The position numbers and the translations under genes were made by a program. A stretch of 64,000 bases of DNA from the NCBI GenBank assembly GCA_963695375.1, contig OY968767.1, forward strand, positions 806,001 through 870,000, written 5' to 3'. Shown here piece by piece: positions 1-9,944 of this stretch. The notes below the pieces were generated by a model that was not told the origin of the DNA, ran no database searches, and worked only from the letters and a program-made list of their open reading frames with translations. This DNA comes from JACCVL01 sp963695375. Its GTDB lineage: Bacteria > Actinomycetota > Actinomycetes > Propionibacteriales > Nocardioidaceae. Position 1 is the stretch's first letter. Each line of letters begins with the position of its first letter.

Positions 1-17
1 GCGATGGCGGTGACGCC

Positions 18-953
18 ATGAGCTGGTCTCCGGACGACATCCCGGACCTCGCCGGCCGCTGGGCCCTGGTCACCGGAGCCAGCAGCGGTCTCGGCCACCA
101 CGTCACGAAGGAGCTGGCCCGGGCCGGCGCCGGCGTGCTGATGGCCGGGCGCGACCCGGCCCGGCTGGCGGCGAGTACGGCGGAGGTGCGCGACCAGGTC
201 CCGCACGCCGAGTTGCGCGAGGTCCGGCTCGACCTGGCCGACCTGGCCGACGTCCGCCGGTGCGCGGAGATCGTGCTGGACGCGCACGAGCACCTCGACC
301 TGCTGGTCGCCAACGCCGGCGTGATGGCGACGCCGCATCGGCAGACGGTCGACGGCTTCGAGCTGCAGATCGGCACGAACCACGTGGGCCACTTCGCCCT
401 GACCGGGCTGCTGCTGCCGGCCCTGCTCGCCTCGCCGCACGGCGCTCGGGTGGTGGTGACCTCGTCCGTGGGCCACCGCATCGTGAGCGGCATCGACCTG
501 CGCAGCCTGGTGCCCGGTGCCGACGACCGCCCCTACCGACGGTGGCGGGCCTACGGCGAGTCCAAGCTCGCGAACCTGCTGTTCATGCTGGAGCTGGAGC
601 GTCGGTCCGCGGCCGCCGACCTGGCGCTGGTGAGCGTGGCCGCGCATCCCGGCTACGCCTCCACCGACCTGCAGTCCACCGGCCCGGAGCTGGGCGGTGC
701 GACGCTCGGGTCACGGTTGATGGCGGTGACGAACCGGTTCGTCGCCCAGTCCGCCGAGCGCGGGGCATGGCCGCTCCTGCTGGCCGCGACCCAGCTCGGA
801 CTGCCGGGGGGCTCGTACGTCGGTCCCGGCGGACCGGCCGAGGCGTGGGGGCGACCCCGCCTGGTGGGGATGTCGGCGGCGGCGAGCGACCCCGCCCTGG
901 CCCGGGCGCTGTGGGAGGCCAGCGAGTCGGCCACCGGCGTCAGCTGGCCCTGA
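18..953 (+). CDS. short-chain dehydrogenase/reductase (SDR)
   Basis: This is a 311-residue NAD(P)-dependent oxidoreductase of the SDR family; its substrate is unknown. The Rossmann nucleotide motif TGASSGLG lies at residues 19-26, the NAG motif (NAGVM) near residue 99, and the catalytic YxxxK pair at about Y179 and K183. The larger size and C-terminal extension resemble the retinol-dehydrogenase/protochlorophyllide-reductase-like branch rather than the 250-residue classical type. The ATG overlaps a TGA in frame with base 1 (ATGA at 18-21), so the window edge probably cuts the last codons of a co-transcribed upstream gene. Confidence 0.9.
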   Translation: MSWSPDDIPDLAGRWALVTGASSGLGHHVTKELARAGAGVLMAGRDPARLAASTAEVRDQVPHAELREVRLDLADLADVRRCAEIVLDAHEHLDLLVANAGVMATPHRQTVDGFELQIGTNHVGHFALTGLLLPALLASPHGARVVVTSSVGHRIVSGIDLRSLVPGADDRPYRRWRAYGESKLANLLFMLELERRSAAADLALVSVAAHPGYASTDLQSTGPELGGATLGSRLMAVTNRFVAQSAERGAWPLLLAATQLGLPGGSYVGPGGPAEAWGRPRLVGMSAAASDPALARALWEASESATGVSWP

Positions 954-996
954 CCCCCGCCACCCCCACCCCCAGCCCCGCCCCGCCAGCCCAGCC

Positions 997-1017
997 CACG
1001 ATCCGCGACTTTTGCAG
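997..1017 (+). repeat. dispersed intergenic repeat, solitary copy
   Basis: One copy of the element CACGATCCGCGACTT followed by TTGCAG sits in the short gap between the convergent SDR and PaaN-like genes. The same element recurs near 48.3-48.5 kb and 59.25-59.46 kb. This copy is alone and has no inverted partner nearby. Confidence 0.8.
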
Positions 1018-1053
1018 GTGCCGGACCGGTGCGGTGCGAGCCGGACCGCCGGG

Positions 1054-2742
1054 TCAGATCGGGCGGCGGGACTGCACGATGCGGAACCGACCGGCCACGT
1101 AGGCACCATCGGTGTAGGACGCGGTCGCGGCGGGGTTCGCCCCGGTGCCGTGGAAGTCGCTGAACGCCGCGGACTGGTTGACGAAGACCGACCCGGTGAG
1201 GTTCTCGCTCAGCGCCACCCCCGCGTCCAGCGCGGCCGAGCGGGCGACCGCCAGCATCTCCGGGTCGGTGCAGTAGACCGCAGCCGTCATCGCTCCAGCG
1301 GCCTGCACCGTGCGCACGAACGTCTGCACCGACTCCGTCGTCGTGTCCGTGCCGATCAGGTACGACACCGGACCGAAGCACTCCTCGGCGTAGACCTCCC
1401 GGTCCGCCACGGACAGACCCAGCAGCAGCGGGGTCCGCACCCGGGCCTCCGGCCAGGCGGGATGCGCGATCGCGCGGGAGGCGACCAGCACCCGGCCGCG
1501 CTCCGGGGCTCGCTCGAGCCGCTCCAGCACCCGGTCGTCGACGACCGCGCCGAGGATCTCCACGCCCCGCTTGTCGTCGCCGAGCAGCGTGTCGAGGGCG
1601 GCACCGATCCCGGCCGCGACCTCGTCGTAGGACTTGTGCCCCTGGTCGGTGTCGATGCCGTCCCGCGGGACGTACAGGTTCTGCGGCGCGGTGCACATCT
1701 GCCCGGTGTAGAGAGCCAGCGAGAACGCGAGGTTCCCGCACATGCCGGCGAAGTCGTCGGTGGAGTCGATGACCACGGTGTTGACGCCGGTCTTCTCGGT
1801 GAAGACGGTCGCCTGGGTGGCGTGCTGCTCGAGCCACTCCCCGAAGACGCTCGACCCGGTGAAGTCCACCAGCCGGACCTCCGGCCGCACCGCCAGGTCG
1901 GCGGCCAGCCGGTCACCGTCCGCCTCGGCGGCCAGCAGCGCCAGGTCGGGGTCGAAGCCCGCCTCGGCCAGCACCTCCCGACAGGCCTCGACCGTCATCG
2001 CCAGCGGCAGCACCGCCCCGGGGTGCGGCTTCACCACGACCGGGTTCCCGCACACCAGCGAGGCGAACAGGCCCGGCCAGGAGTTCCAGGTCGGGAACGT
2101 GTGGCAGCCGATCACGAGCGCGACGCCTCGCGGCACCGGGGTGAAGGTCTTCTGCATCCGCACGGCCTCGCCGCGGCCAGGCTTCTCCCACAGCGCGCTC
2201 GCCGGGTGTCGGGTCATCTCGTCGTAGCCGTAGGCGAGTGCCTCCAGCGCGCGGTCCAGCGCGTGCGTGCCGCCGGCCTGGAAGGCCATCACGAACGCCT
2301 GGCCGCTGGTGTGCTGCACCGCGTGCGCGAGCTCGAACACGCGACCGTGCAGCCGGGCCAGCACCTCCTGGCAGACCGCGACCCTGACGTCGGGCCCGGC
2401 GTCCCGCCAGTCCCGCAGGCCGCGCCTGCTCGCCGCCAGCAGCTCGTCCAGCCCGGCGGCGGTGACGCGGGGGTAGCCGATGTCGAGGGCGAGGCCGAAC
2501 GGGGACCGCTCGGTCGCGACCGTGCCGGTGGCTCCCGGCGTCCGGCCGGCCCACGGGGAGCCCACCCGGGCCCGGAACGCCTGCTCGCCGGCAGCGGCTG
2601 CGTCCTCGCCGTAGACCCGCGGGCTGGGCGACTCGGGGTAGGCCGACCAGTGACCGCGCTTGCGGATCGCGGCGAGCGCCAGCTCGAGGGTCTCGCGGTG
2701 CCGGTCGGCGTACGGCGTCGTGACGGCGGGGTCGTGGGGCAT
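1054..2742 (-). CDS. paaN: PaaN-like aldehyde dehydrogenase (phenylacetate degradation family)
   Basis: A 562-residue protein of the aldehyde dehydrogenase superfamily. The N-terminus (ALAAIRKRGHWSAYPESPSP) and the full length match the stand-alone PaaN subfamily linked to phenylacetic acid catabolism, rather than the PaaZ fusion protein. The catalytic cysteine is the C in GQMCTAPQ, at about residue 350. The start is the ATG at 2742, with GGGAG about nine bases upstream. A possible -10 (CAGGAT, 2779-2774) lies in the gap shared with the divergent GNAT gene. A PaaI-type thioesterase two genes away supports an aromatic-CoA context, although the ring-epoxidation genes are not in the window. Subfamily assignment is from family knowledge. 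Confidence 0.85.
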   Translation of the reverse strand: MPHDPAVTTPYADRHRETLELALAAIRKRGHWSAYPESPSPRVYGEDAAAAGEQAFRARVGSPWAGRTPGATGTVATERSPFGLALDIGYPRVTAAGLDELLAASRRGLRDWRDAGPDVRVAVCQEVLARLHGRVFELAHAVQHTSGQAFVMAFQAGGTHALDRALEALAYGYDEMTRHPASALWEKPGRGEAVRMQKTFTPVPRGVALVIGCHTFPTWNSWPGLFASLVCGNPVVVKPHPGAVLPLAMTVEACREVLAEAGFDPDLALLAAEADGDRLAADLAVRPEVRLVDFTGSSVFGEWLEQHATQATVFTEKTGVNTVVIDSTDDFAGMCGNLAFSLALYTGQMCTAPQNLYVPRDGIDTDQGHKSYDEVAAGIGAALDTLLGDDKRGVEILGAVVDDRVLERLERAPERGRVLVASRAIAHPAWPEARVRTPLLLGLSVADREVYAEECFGPVSYLIGTDTTTESVQTFVRTVQAAGAMTAAVYCTDPEMLAVARSAALDAGVALSENLTGSVFVNQSAAFSDFHGTGANPAATASYTDGAYVAGRFRIVQSRRPI

Positions 2743-2817
2743 CAGCGCTCTCCCGTGGGTCGGTCAGCCGCCCATCCTGGCACGGCCCGGCCGGCCGGCC
2801 GGGAGCCGGTGGCGTGC

Positions 2818-2823
2818 CAGGAT
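2818..2823 (+). promoter_or_regulatory. leaderless -10 (CAGGAT) for GNAT gene
   Basis: CAGGAT ends six bases before the GTG at 2830, and no Shine-Dalgarno is present. This is the spacing expected when transcription starts at the first base of the start codon. Confidence 0.55.
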
Positions 2824-2829
2824 GCCCGC

Positions 2830-3345
2830 GTGCCGACCCGCTATGAGCTGCGTCCGCTGAGTGTCCAGGACCGCACGGAGGTGCAGGCGGTCCTGGCGCT
2901 GAACAACGCGGCGGTCCCGGCCGTCAACGCGCTCACCGTCGACCGGCTCCGGTCGCTCGCCGAGATGGCCGAGCACGCCGAGGTGGTGATCGCCGACGGA
3001 TCGAGACTGGCCGGTTTCGCCATGGTGCTCCCGGCCGGGGCGCCCTACGACAGCCCGTTGTTCGGCTGGTTTGCCGAGCGCTACCAGCGCTACCTCTACC
3101 TGGACCGGATCGTCGTGGACCCGGACTTCCGCCGACAGGGGGTGGGCAGATTCGTGTACGACCGGATGGAGCAGCGGGCGGTGTCGCGGGAGCGACTGCT
3201 GTGCGAGGTGAACCTGGAACCGCCGAATCCCGAGTCGCAGGCGTTCCACGCGGCCCGGGGCTACGTCGAGGTCGGACGGTTCACGGTGCCCGGCGCGGGT
3301 GCTGCGGACAAGGAGTGCCAGATGCTCGCCAAGGAGCTCGGGTGA
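2830..3345 (+). CDS. GNAT family N-acetyltransferase
   Basis: A 171-residue acetyl-CoA-dependent acyltransferase. The acetyl-CoA-binding segment (VVDPDFRRQGVGRFVYDRM) has the R-R-Q-G-V-G signature, and a C-terminal strand follows at FHAARGYVEVGRF. The acceptor substrate cannot be deduced. The GTG start at 2830 is chosen because similarity to the fold begins there and a leaderless-type -10 sits just before it. The next gene starts inside the stop codon (GTGA overlap), so the two are translationally coupled. Confidence 0.85.
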   Translation: MPTRYELRPLSVQDRTEVQAVLALNNAAVPAVNALTVDRLRSLAEMAEHAEVVIADGSRLAGFAMVLPAGAPYDSPLFGWFAERYQRYLYLDRIVVDPDFRRQGVGRFVYDRMEQRAVSRERLLCEVNLEPPNPESQAFHAARGYVEVGRFTVPGAGAADKECQMLAKELG

Positions 3346-3788
3346 CCGCCGGGGACCCGGCGCACCCGGTGGCGCTGGCTGAGGCCTGCGCTGCGGCGAT
3401 GTGGGCCGACGATGCGGCGAGCCGACAGCTCGGCATGCGACTGGTCGACGTCGGGCCGGGCCGGGCCGTGCTCGCGATGCCGGTGCGCGACGACATGCTG
3501 AACGGGCACGCCATCGCGCACGGCGGCTTCGTGTTCGCCCTGGCCGACAGCGCGTTCGCCTTCGCCTGCAACAGCCGCAACGTCCGCTCGGTCGCCTACG
3601 TCTGCGGCATCACGTTCCTGGCGCCCGTGGGGCCGGCCGACGAGCTGGTGGCCACGGCGACCGAGCGGTCCCTGGCCGGCCGCACCGGCACGTACGACGT
3701 CACCGTGACGGCCGGTGACCGGGTGGTTGCGGAGTTCCGTGGCACCTCACGCAGCATCGGCGGTCGGCTGATCGACGGCGTCGGGTAG
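3342..3788 (+). CDS. paaI: PaaI-type hotdog thioesterase
   Basis: A 148-residue hotdog-fold acyl-CoA thioesterase. The segment DMLNGHAIAHGGFVFALADSA is close to the PaaI signature, with the HGG turn and the catalytic Asp in LADSA, followed by FAFACNS. PaaI removes CoA from ring-hydroxylated phenylacetyl-CoA dead-end products. It overlaps the GNAT stop by four bases (GTGA), and the PaaN-like gene lies on the opposite strand just upstream. The start is the GTG at 3342; a longer reading frame upstream is only the shadow of the GNAT gene. A strong hairpin follows the stop. Confidence 0.88.
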   Translation: MTAGDPAHPVALAEACAAAMWADDAASRQLGMRLVDVGPGRAVLAMPVRDDMLNGHAIAHGGFVFALADSAFAFACNSRNVRSVAYVCGITFLAPVGPADELVATATERSLAGRTGTYDVTVTAGDRVVAEFRGTSRSIGGRLIDGVG

Positions 3789-3807
3789 CCTCCCGCCGGC
3801 GCCGGCA

Positions 3808-3831
3808 CGGGTCGGCCCGACGCCCGACCCG
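3808..3831 (+). terminator. hairpin terminator after paaI
   Basis: A perfect 8-bp stem (CGGGTCGG / CCGACCCG) with an 8-base loop lies 20 bases after the paaI stop codon. There is no U tract, as is usual in actinomycetes. Confidence 0.55.
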
Positions 3832-3963
3832 GGCTCCCCCGTCCGGACAGCCCTGCCGACCAATGTCCCGAATGTGCCACAAGGTCCGCCGCAGCCACGG
3901 CAGACTGCTGGCGGCCCGGTCAGACCGGCAAGGCCCGCTCCCCGATCCGTTGGAGACCGACCC

Positions 3964-5934
3964 GTGTCCCGAATTCCGTCCCACCAGCCCCGCTCGCCCC
4001 GCCTGACCCGCCCGGCGCGGGCGTTCGCCGTCAGCGTGGTGTCCGCCGCCCTGCTGGCCCCGGCGCTGAGCGCCGTCCAGCCGGCTACCGCCGAGGAGAC
4101 CGGCGAGGTGGGTGTGCGCCGCGCCACGGTCATCAAGGTCAACGTGGGCCGCCGGGCGGGCAAGGTGGACTCCTCGCTGCTCGGGATCAACCACCGGTAC
4201 ACGCGCAACGGCTACGGATTGTGGGACGAGGCGCGGAACCGCCCGGACTCCACGGTGGTCGGACACATCCGGCGGGCCGGGGTCACCTCGCTGCGTTATC
4301 CGGGTGGCACGACGGCGACGATGTACCACTGGAAGGACGCCATCGGACCGGTCAAGAACCGGGACTGCCAGATCGAGGGGCACGGGCACCACGCCACCGA
4401 GGGCTTCAAGTCGCTGCGCAAGAAGCTGGCCTACGGGCCGGACGAGTTCATGCGCGTGGTCGACGCGACGGGTGCGGCACCGCTGATCATGATGCCGTTC
4501 GTCACCCAGGACCCGAAGGACGCCGCCGACTGGGTGGAGTACATGAACGCGCGGGTCGGCACCAACCCCGGCGGGGGCACCGCCTGGGCGCGGGTGCGGG
4601 CACGCAACGGGCACCGCGCTCCCTACAACGTCCGGCGGTGGGAGGTCGGGAACGAGTCCCATGTCGCACCGACCCGGTACGGCTTCTCGCCGAACCCGGA
4701 GCGGGCGGTGCGGCAGTACGCCAACGGGGGGCTGCGCAGCATCCGCGGCGAGGCGCTCGGCAGGCGCTGCGCGCACCCCGGCGGAGGAGTCCCGAGCAAC
4801 GGCCGGAAGAACCAGGAGTTCGAGGTCATCTTCACCCCGGCCAAGATCCAGCAGGTGACCGTCGCCGGCCGCAGGTGGCGCGAGGTGGGCAACGTCGCCA
4901 ATTTCGGACCGCGGGCCAAGGTGTACTCCATCCGCGGAAAGTCCGGTGTCGTCGCGTTCGGTGACGGACATCGTCGTCCCAACGGGACGCTGGTCGGCCA
5001 CGGCAAGGTCCCGGCCAAGGGCACCACGGTCCGCGCCGACTACCGCAACCCCTACTCGGGCTTCTTCGCCTTCGCCCGGAAGATGCACCAGATCGACAAG
5101 TCCATCAAGGTCTGCGCCACCTGGGGCACGCCGCTGTTCGCCGACGTCGCCGGGGCGCGCCGCTACGACTGCCAGAGTGCGCACCCGCTGACCAACTTCT
5201 CCTCCCGGCCGGTGCACGAGTGGAGGAACGCCCTCGAGGGGCACGACCGGATGATGCTCGGCCTCGCCCACCGGCAGGCGGACGTCAAGGCGATCTTGCG
5301 CGGGCTGCCACGGCGGACACCGCTGCTGTTGACCGAGTTCCAGGCGATCCACGGGTACGCCCAAGCCTTCCCCGGCTGGTCGGCGTCGGTGAGCAACGCG
5401 GTCTACATGGCCAGTCAGTGGGCCACCTGGTTGCGCCTCGGTCTGCGCTGGGGCAACGGCGGCGACCTGCTCGGCCGCGGCATCGGGTCGGTGTTCGGCT
5501 CCCCGCAGAAGTACGCCTTCTCGGTGGAGGCGGCGGTCCGGGAGACCATCCGCCCGATGTTCCGGTCCGGTGGCCGGGTGGTGGCCACGCAGGTGCGCCG
5601 CAACCCGAAACGCAGCCCGAAGCTGGCCAATGCGGGGGCCTACAAGGCGCTCACGGTCGTGGCCTCCCGCGGCCGGCAGGGCGAGCTGTGGCTGTTCGTG
5701 GTGAACAAGCTGCCCAGCACCCGGGTCCGCGCCCAGGTCCAGATCAACGGCATGCGGGTGAAGCGCAAGGCCGCCGTGCGCCGAGTGGTCGGCAAGAGCT
5801 TCCGCGAGTACAACCCGCCCGGCAAGCCGCCGCGGGTGCGGATGCAGACCAGCTCGCGGCGGGTCGGCAAAGCCGGCTTCCGCGCCGTCTTCCCGGCGCA
5901 CTCGGTGACCGTGCTGCGGATGCCACGGCGCTGA
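3964..5934 (+). CDS. secreted GH51-like (alpha-L-arabinofuranosidase-like) glycosidase
   Basis: A 656-residue exported protein. The N-terminus has a basic stretch, a hydrophobic core (AFAVSVVSAALLAPALSA) and a cleavage-like ATA-EE site. The mature part carries LRYPGGT and WEVGNES, the latter holding the presumed acid/base Glu near residue 231, and LLLTEF with the presumed nucleophile Glu near residue 458. This is the clan-A arrangement of GH51-like enzymes. About 225 residues separate the two glutamates, with an insert rich in basic and beta-prone sequence (residues about 250-370). A beta-sandwich-like tail ends at HSVTVLRM. The start is the GTG at 3964 with GGAG eight bases upstream. The substrate is not determined. 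Confidence 0.7.
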   Translation: MSRIPSHQPRSPRLTRPARAFAVSVVSAALLAPALSAVQPATAEETGEVGVRRATVIKVNVGRRAGKVDSSLLGINHRYTRNGYGLWDEARNRPDSTVVGHIRRAGVTSLRYPGGTTATMYHWKDAIGPVKNRDCQIEGHGHHATEGFKSLRKKLAYGPDEFMRVVDATGAAPLIMMPFVTQDPKDAADWVEYMNARVGTNPGGGTAWARVRARNGHRAPYNVRRWEVGNESHVAPTRYGFSPNPERAVRQYANGGLRSIRGEALGRRCAHPGGGVPSNGRKNQEFEVIFTPAKIQQVTVAGRRWREVGNVANFGPRAKVYSIRGKSGVVAFGDGHRRPNGTLVGHGKVPAKGTTVRADYRNPYSGFFAFARKMHQIDKSIKVCATWGTPLFADVAGARRYDCQSAHPLTNFSSRPVHEWRNALEGHDRMMLGLAHRQADVKAILRGLPRRTPLLLTEFQAIHGYAQAFPGWSASVSNAVYMASQWATWLRLGLRWGNGGDLLGRGIGSVFGSPQKYAFSVEAAVRETIRPMFRSGGRVVATQVRRNPKRSPKLANAGAYKALTVVASRGRQGELWLFVVNKLPSTRVRAQVQINGMRVKRKAAVRRVVGKSFREYNPPGKPPRVRMQTSSRRVGKAGFRAVFPAHSVTVLRMPRR

Positions 5935-5951
5935 TCTGACGGGCGGCCGGT

Positions 5952-5974
5952 CAGGGCCCGGCGGCGGCGCCCTG
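5952..5974. terminator. bidirectional hairpin between convergent genes
   Basis: The stem CAGGGC/GCCCTG encloses a GC-rich loop between the stops of the glycosidase (+) and the E2 gene (-). Confidence 0.4.
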
Positions 5975-5976
5975 GG

Positions 5977-7449
5977 TCAGTGCAGCAGGGCCTGCGCCGG
6001 GTCCTCGACGATCGCCGCCACGTCGGCGAGGAAGCGGCTGCCCTGCTCGCCGTCGACGATGCGGTGGTCGAAGCTCAGCGCCAGTGTGGTCACCCAACGC
6101 GGCTTGATCCGGTTGCCCATCACCCAGGGACGCTTCGCGATGGCCCCGATGCAGAGGATGCCGGCCTCACCGGGGTTGAGGATGGGGGTCCCGGCGTCGA
6201 CGCCGAAGACGCCGACGTTGGTGATGGTGAAGGTGCCACCGCTCATCTCGGCCGGCTGGGTGCGACCGGCCCGGGCGGTGGCGGTGAGCTCGCCCAGCGC
6301 GCCGGCGAGGTCGACCAGCCGCATCCGGTCCGCGCCCTTGACGTTCGGCACGACGAGCCCGCGCGGGGTCGCCGCGGCGATGCCGAGGTTGACGTCGTGC
6401 TTGAGCACGATCTCCTGGGCCTCGTCGTCCCAGCTCGCGTTCAGCTCCGGCGTGCGCCGGACCGCGAGGCAGACCGCACGAGCCACCACCAGCAGCGGAG
6501 AGACCCGCACCTGCTGGAACTCCCGGTGCTCCTTCAACCGCTCGACCAGCCGCATCGTCCGGGTCGCGTCGACGGTGACCCACTCGGTGACGTGGGGGGC
6601 GGTGAAGGCGCTGCTCACCATCGCCTGCGCCGTCATCCGGCGCACCCCCTTGACCGGGATCCTGGTCTCGCCGCCGGCGGGGGTCGCCGAAGCAGCCGCG
6701 GTCAATGTCGCGGGCGCGGGGCCGCCGCCGGCGGCGTACGCCTCCACGTCGGCCCGGCTGACCACCCCCTCGTTGCCGCTCGCCTGCACGTCACGCAGGT
6801 CGACGCCGAGATCCTTGGCCAGCTTGCGGACCGGCGGCTTCGCCAGCACGCGGACCGCACCTCCGGACGCGGGATGCGCGGTCCGGCGGGTGGGCACCTG
6901 CGGCACGGCCGGCTCCGCCTGTTCGATCGGCAGCTCCGGCGTCTGCTGGTCGGCGTCGGTGGAGAAGGCGGTCTGCACGCCGCGCTGCGCCGCCGCGGGG
7001 GACGCGCCCGCGGGCACCGCCTTGCGCGGCCGGCGCTTGGCCTCGGTCGTCCGCGGGCCGTAGCCGACGAGCACCGATGTCCGGCCGCCGGGGGCGGGAC
7101 CGCCGATCAGGCCGGGCTCGACCGCGCCCTCGGCCGGCGGGGTGTCGATCTCGTCGGCGGCGGGCGGCGACGGCGACTGCTCCGGCTCGGCGGCCGGACC
7201 GCCCGCGCCGGTGGTCACCGCGATGATCGGCGTGCCGACCGCGACCGTCTCCCCCTCGGGCACCAACAGGTCCGCCACGGTGCCGGCGAACGGCACCGGC
7301 AGCTCCACCAGGGACTTCGCGGTCTCGATCTCGACGACGATGTCGTTGACCTTGACGCTGTCGCCCGGCTTGACCTTCCAGCTGACGATCTCGGCCTCGG
7401 TCAGCCCCTCACCGACGTCGGGGAGCTTGAACTGCTTGGTGTCGCTCAT
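5977..7449 (-). CDS. bkdC: 2-oxoacid dehydrogenase E2 (dihydrolipoamide acyltransferase)
   Basis: A 490-residue E2 core subunit. It has one N-terminal lipoyl domain with the lipoylated Lys45 in EIETAKSL, a Pro/Ala-rich linker, an E3/E1-binding domain (residues about 200-240, VRKLAKDLGVDL) and a C-terminal acyltransferase domain with the catalytic H-x-x-x-D-G (LSFDHRIVDG). A second start 12 codons upstream is possible, but the ATG at 7449 has GGAG at good distance. It is the last gene of the E1alpha-E1beta-E2 operon. Branched-chain oxoacid versus pyruvate specificity cannot be settled from sequence alone; the single lipoyl domain and separate E1 chains favour the BKD type. Confidence 0.88.
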   Translation of the reverse strand: MSDTKQFKLPDVGEGLTEAEIVSWKVKPGDSVKVNDIVVEIETAKSLVELPVPFAGTVADLLVPEGETVAVGTPIIAVTTGAGGPAAEPEQSPSPPAADEIDTPPAEGAVEPGLIGGPAPGGRTSVLVGYGPRTTEAKRRPRKAVPAGASPAAAQRGVQTAFSTDADQQTPELPIEQAEPAVPQVPTRRTAHPASGGAVRVLAKPPVRKLAKDLGVDLRDVQASGNEGVVSRADVEAYAAGGGPAPATLTAAASATPAGGETRIPVKGVRRMTAQAMVSSAFTAPHVTEWVTVDATRTMRLVERLKEHREFQQVRVSPLLVVARAVCLAVRRTPELNASWDDEAQEIVLKHDVNLGIAAATPRGLVVPNVKGADRMRLVDLAGALGELTATARAGRTQPAEMSGGTFTITNVGVFGVDAGTPILNPGEAGILCIGAIAKRPWVMGNRIKPRWVTTLALSFDHRIVDGEQGSRFLADVAAIVEDPAQALLH

Positions 7450-7468
7450 CGTGGATCTCCGATCCGGC

Positions 7469-8439
<971 letters not shown>

Positions 8440-8443
<4 letters not shown>

Positions 8444-9582
8444 GCCGAGGCTCCCTGGTCGCTGGCCTCGAACGAGGCGAGGTAGGCGGCGAACTGTTCC
8501 TTCTGTCCCGCCAGCTCGTCGGTCTGCTCGGCGTAGACCTGGTCGAAGATGTCCAGCACCTGCGGGTCCGGCATCGCCAGGCAACCCTCCCTCAGGTGCG
8601 CAGCAACCTGGTCGGACTCGGCCTCCACCTCCCCGAAGAACGACTCGTCGACCCCCGCGCCGCCGCGAGTGAGGTAGGCCCGCACTCGGGCGATCGGGTC
8701 CTTCAGCTTCCAGTGCTCGAGATCGTCGGACAGCCGGTACCTGGTCGGGTCGTCGGAGGTGGTGTGCGCCCCCATCCGGTAGGTGTAGGCCTCGACGAAC
8801 GTGGGTCCACCGCCCTCGCGGGCGCGCTGCAGGGCCTCGGTGGTGACGGCGTGGCAGGCGAGCACGTCGTTGCCGTCCACCCGCACCCCGGGGAAGCCGA
8901 AGCCGAGCGCCCGCTGGTACAGCGGGATCCGGGTCTGCCGCTCGATCGGCTCCGAGATCGCCCACTGGTTGTTCTGGCAGAAGAACACGACCGGGGCGTT
9001 GAAGACGCTGGCCCAGATGAACGCCTCGTTGACGTCGCCCTGGCTGCTGGCGCCATCCCCGAAGTAGGCGATCACCGCGCTGTCCCGCTCCGCGTCCCCA
9101 GTGCCGACCGACCCGTCCCGCTGCAGGCCCATCGCGTAGCCGGTCGCGTGCAGCGTCTGTGCGCCGATCACGATCGTGTAGAGGCCGAAGCCGAGCTCGC
9201 GCGGGTCCCAGCCACCCTGGTCGACTCCGCGGAACAACCCGAGCAAGCGCAGCGGGTCGACCCCGCGGCACCAGGCGACACCGTGCTCGCGATAGGTGGG
9301 GAACACGAAGTCCTGGCTGCGCAGGGCCCGGCCCGAGCCGACCTGGGCGGCCTCCTGGCCGAGCAGCGAGGCCCAGATGCCCAGCTCACCCTGCCGCTGC
9401 AGCGCGGTCGCCTCGGTGTCGATCCGCCGGGAAAGCACCAGATCCCGGTAGAGCCCCTTGATCGCGTCGTCGTCCAGGTCGCAGGCGTAGTCCGGGTGTT
9501 CGCGCCGCTCCCCCTCGGGTGTGAGCAGCTGGACCAGATCGGCCGCCGCATCCGGGACGCTCGCCATCAGCTTGGCGGTCAC
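8440..9582 (-). CDS. bkdA: 2-oxoacid dehydrogenase E1 alpha subunit (thiamine diphosphate-dependent)
   Basis: A 380-residue alpha chain. The thiamine-diphosphate/Mg motif GDGASSQGDVNEAF...NNQWAIS is intact, and LYRDLVLSRRIDTEATAL plus the FPTYREHG loop are typical of the PDH/BCKDH alpha family. The start is taken as the GTG at 9582, where GAAGGAG lies seven bases upstream; the GTG two codons earlier sits too close to that ribosome site. It is the promoter-proximal gene of the operon. No E3 gene is next to it, so lipoamide dehydrogenase must be supplied from elsewhere. Confidence 0.9.
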
Positions 9583-9944
9583 ATGCACTCCTTCGCCGTT
9601 GTCGGCCTCGGGGTCGCCGCGGCCCGCCAGCACGGGACTACACCGTCGGCCGGCGGGGTGGCGCCGGCTCACGGTAGCGCCACAGGTTAGCCGCCCCGGG
9701 CTCGCCCTCGATGCCCGGTTCGCGGCTCAGCCTCCCCCGCGACAGCGTCTCTCACTGGGCTCCGCACCGGGGAGGGCAGAGGTGTCACCCGGGGAGGAAC
9801 CGCGACTCAGGGGCAGGACCCGCACGCCGGCACACGCCGGTCGCCCGCGTCGGCGACTACGCACAGTCGATGCCGGCTCACCGAATCGGCCTAGTCGAGC
9901 ACCTGCGCGCGGCGCAAGACTGACCCGGCCGAAAGGAGCCTCCC
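9583..9944. other. divergent intergenic region between bkdA and the ScyD-like gene
   Basis: About 360 bases without a credible gene. It must hold promoters for both directions. On the minus strand TACCGT (9676-9671) is a possible -10, and on the plus strand AAGACT near 9917 is a possible -10 for the next gene. I see no repeat, operator palindrome or RNA element. Confidence 0.4.

Noticed and set aside
1..21. Partial upstream gene ending at the TGA of 19-21
   Set aside because: Only six codons are visible (frame from base 1). The ATGA overlap is suggestive but too short to list as a feature.
1012..2829. N-terminal extension of the GNAT frame
   Set aside because: It is antisense to the PaaN-like gene, and acetyltransferase similarity begins only at 2830, where a leaderless -10 also sits.
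3700..5901. 733-residue reading frame on the minus strand
   Set aside because: It is antisense to the PaaI end and the secreted glycosidase. It has no domain and a His/Arg/Gly-rich composition expected of a shadow.
9711..9923. 70-residue plus-strand frame upstream of the ScyD-like gene
   Set aside because: It has no ribosome site, no recognisable motif and a shadow-like composition; the region is better explained as promoter DNA.
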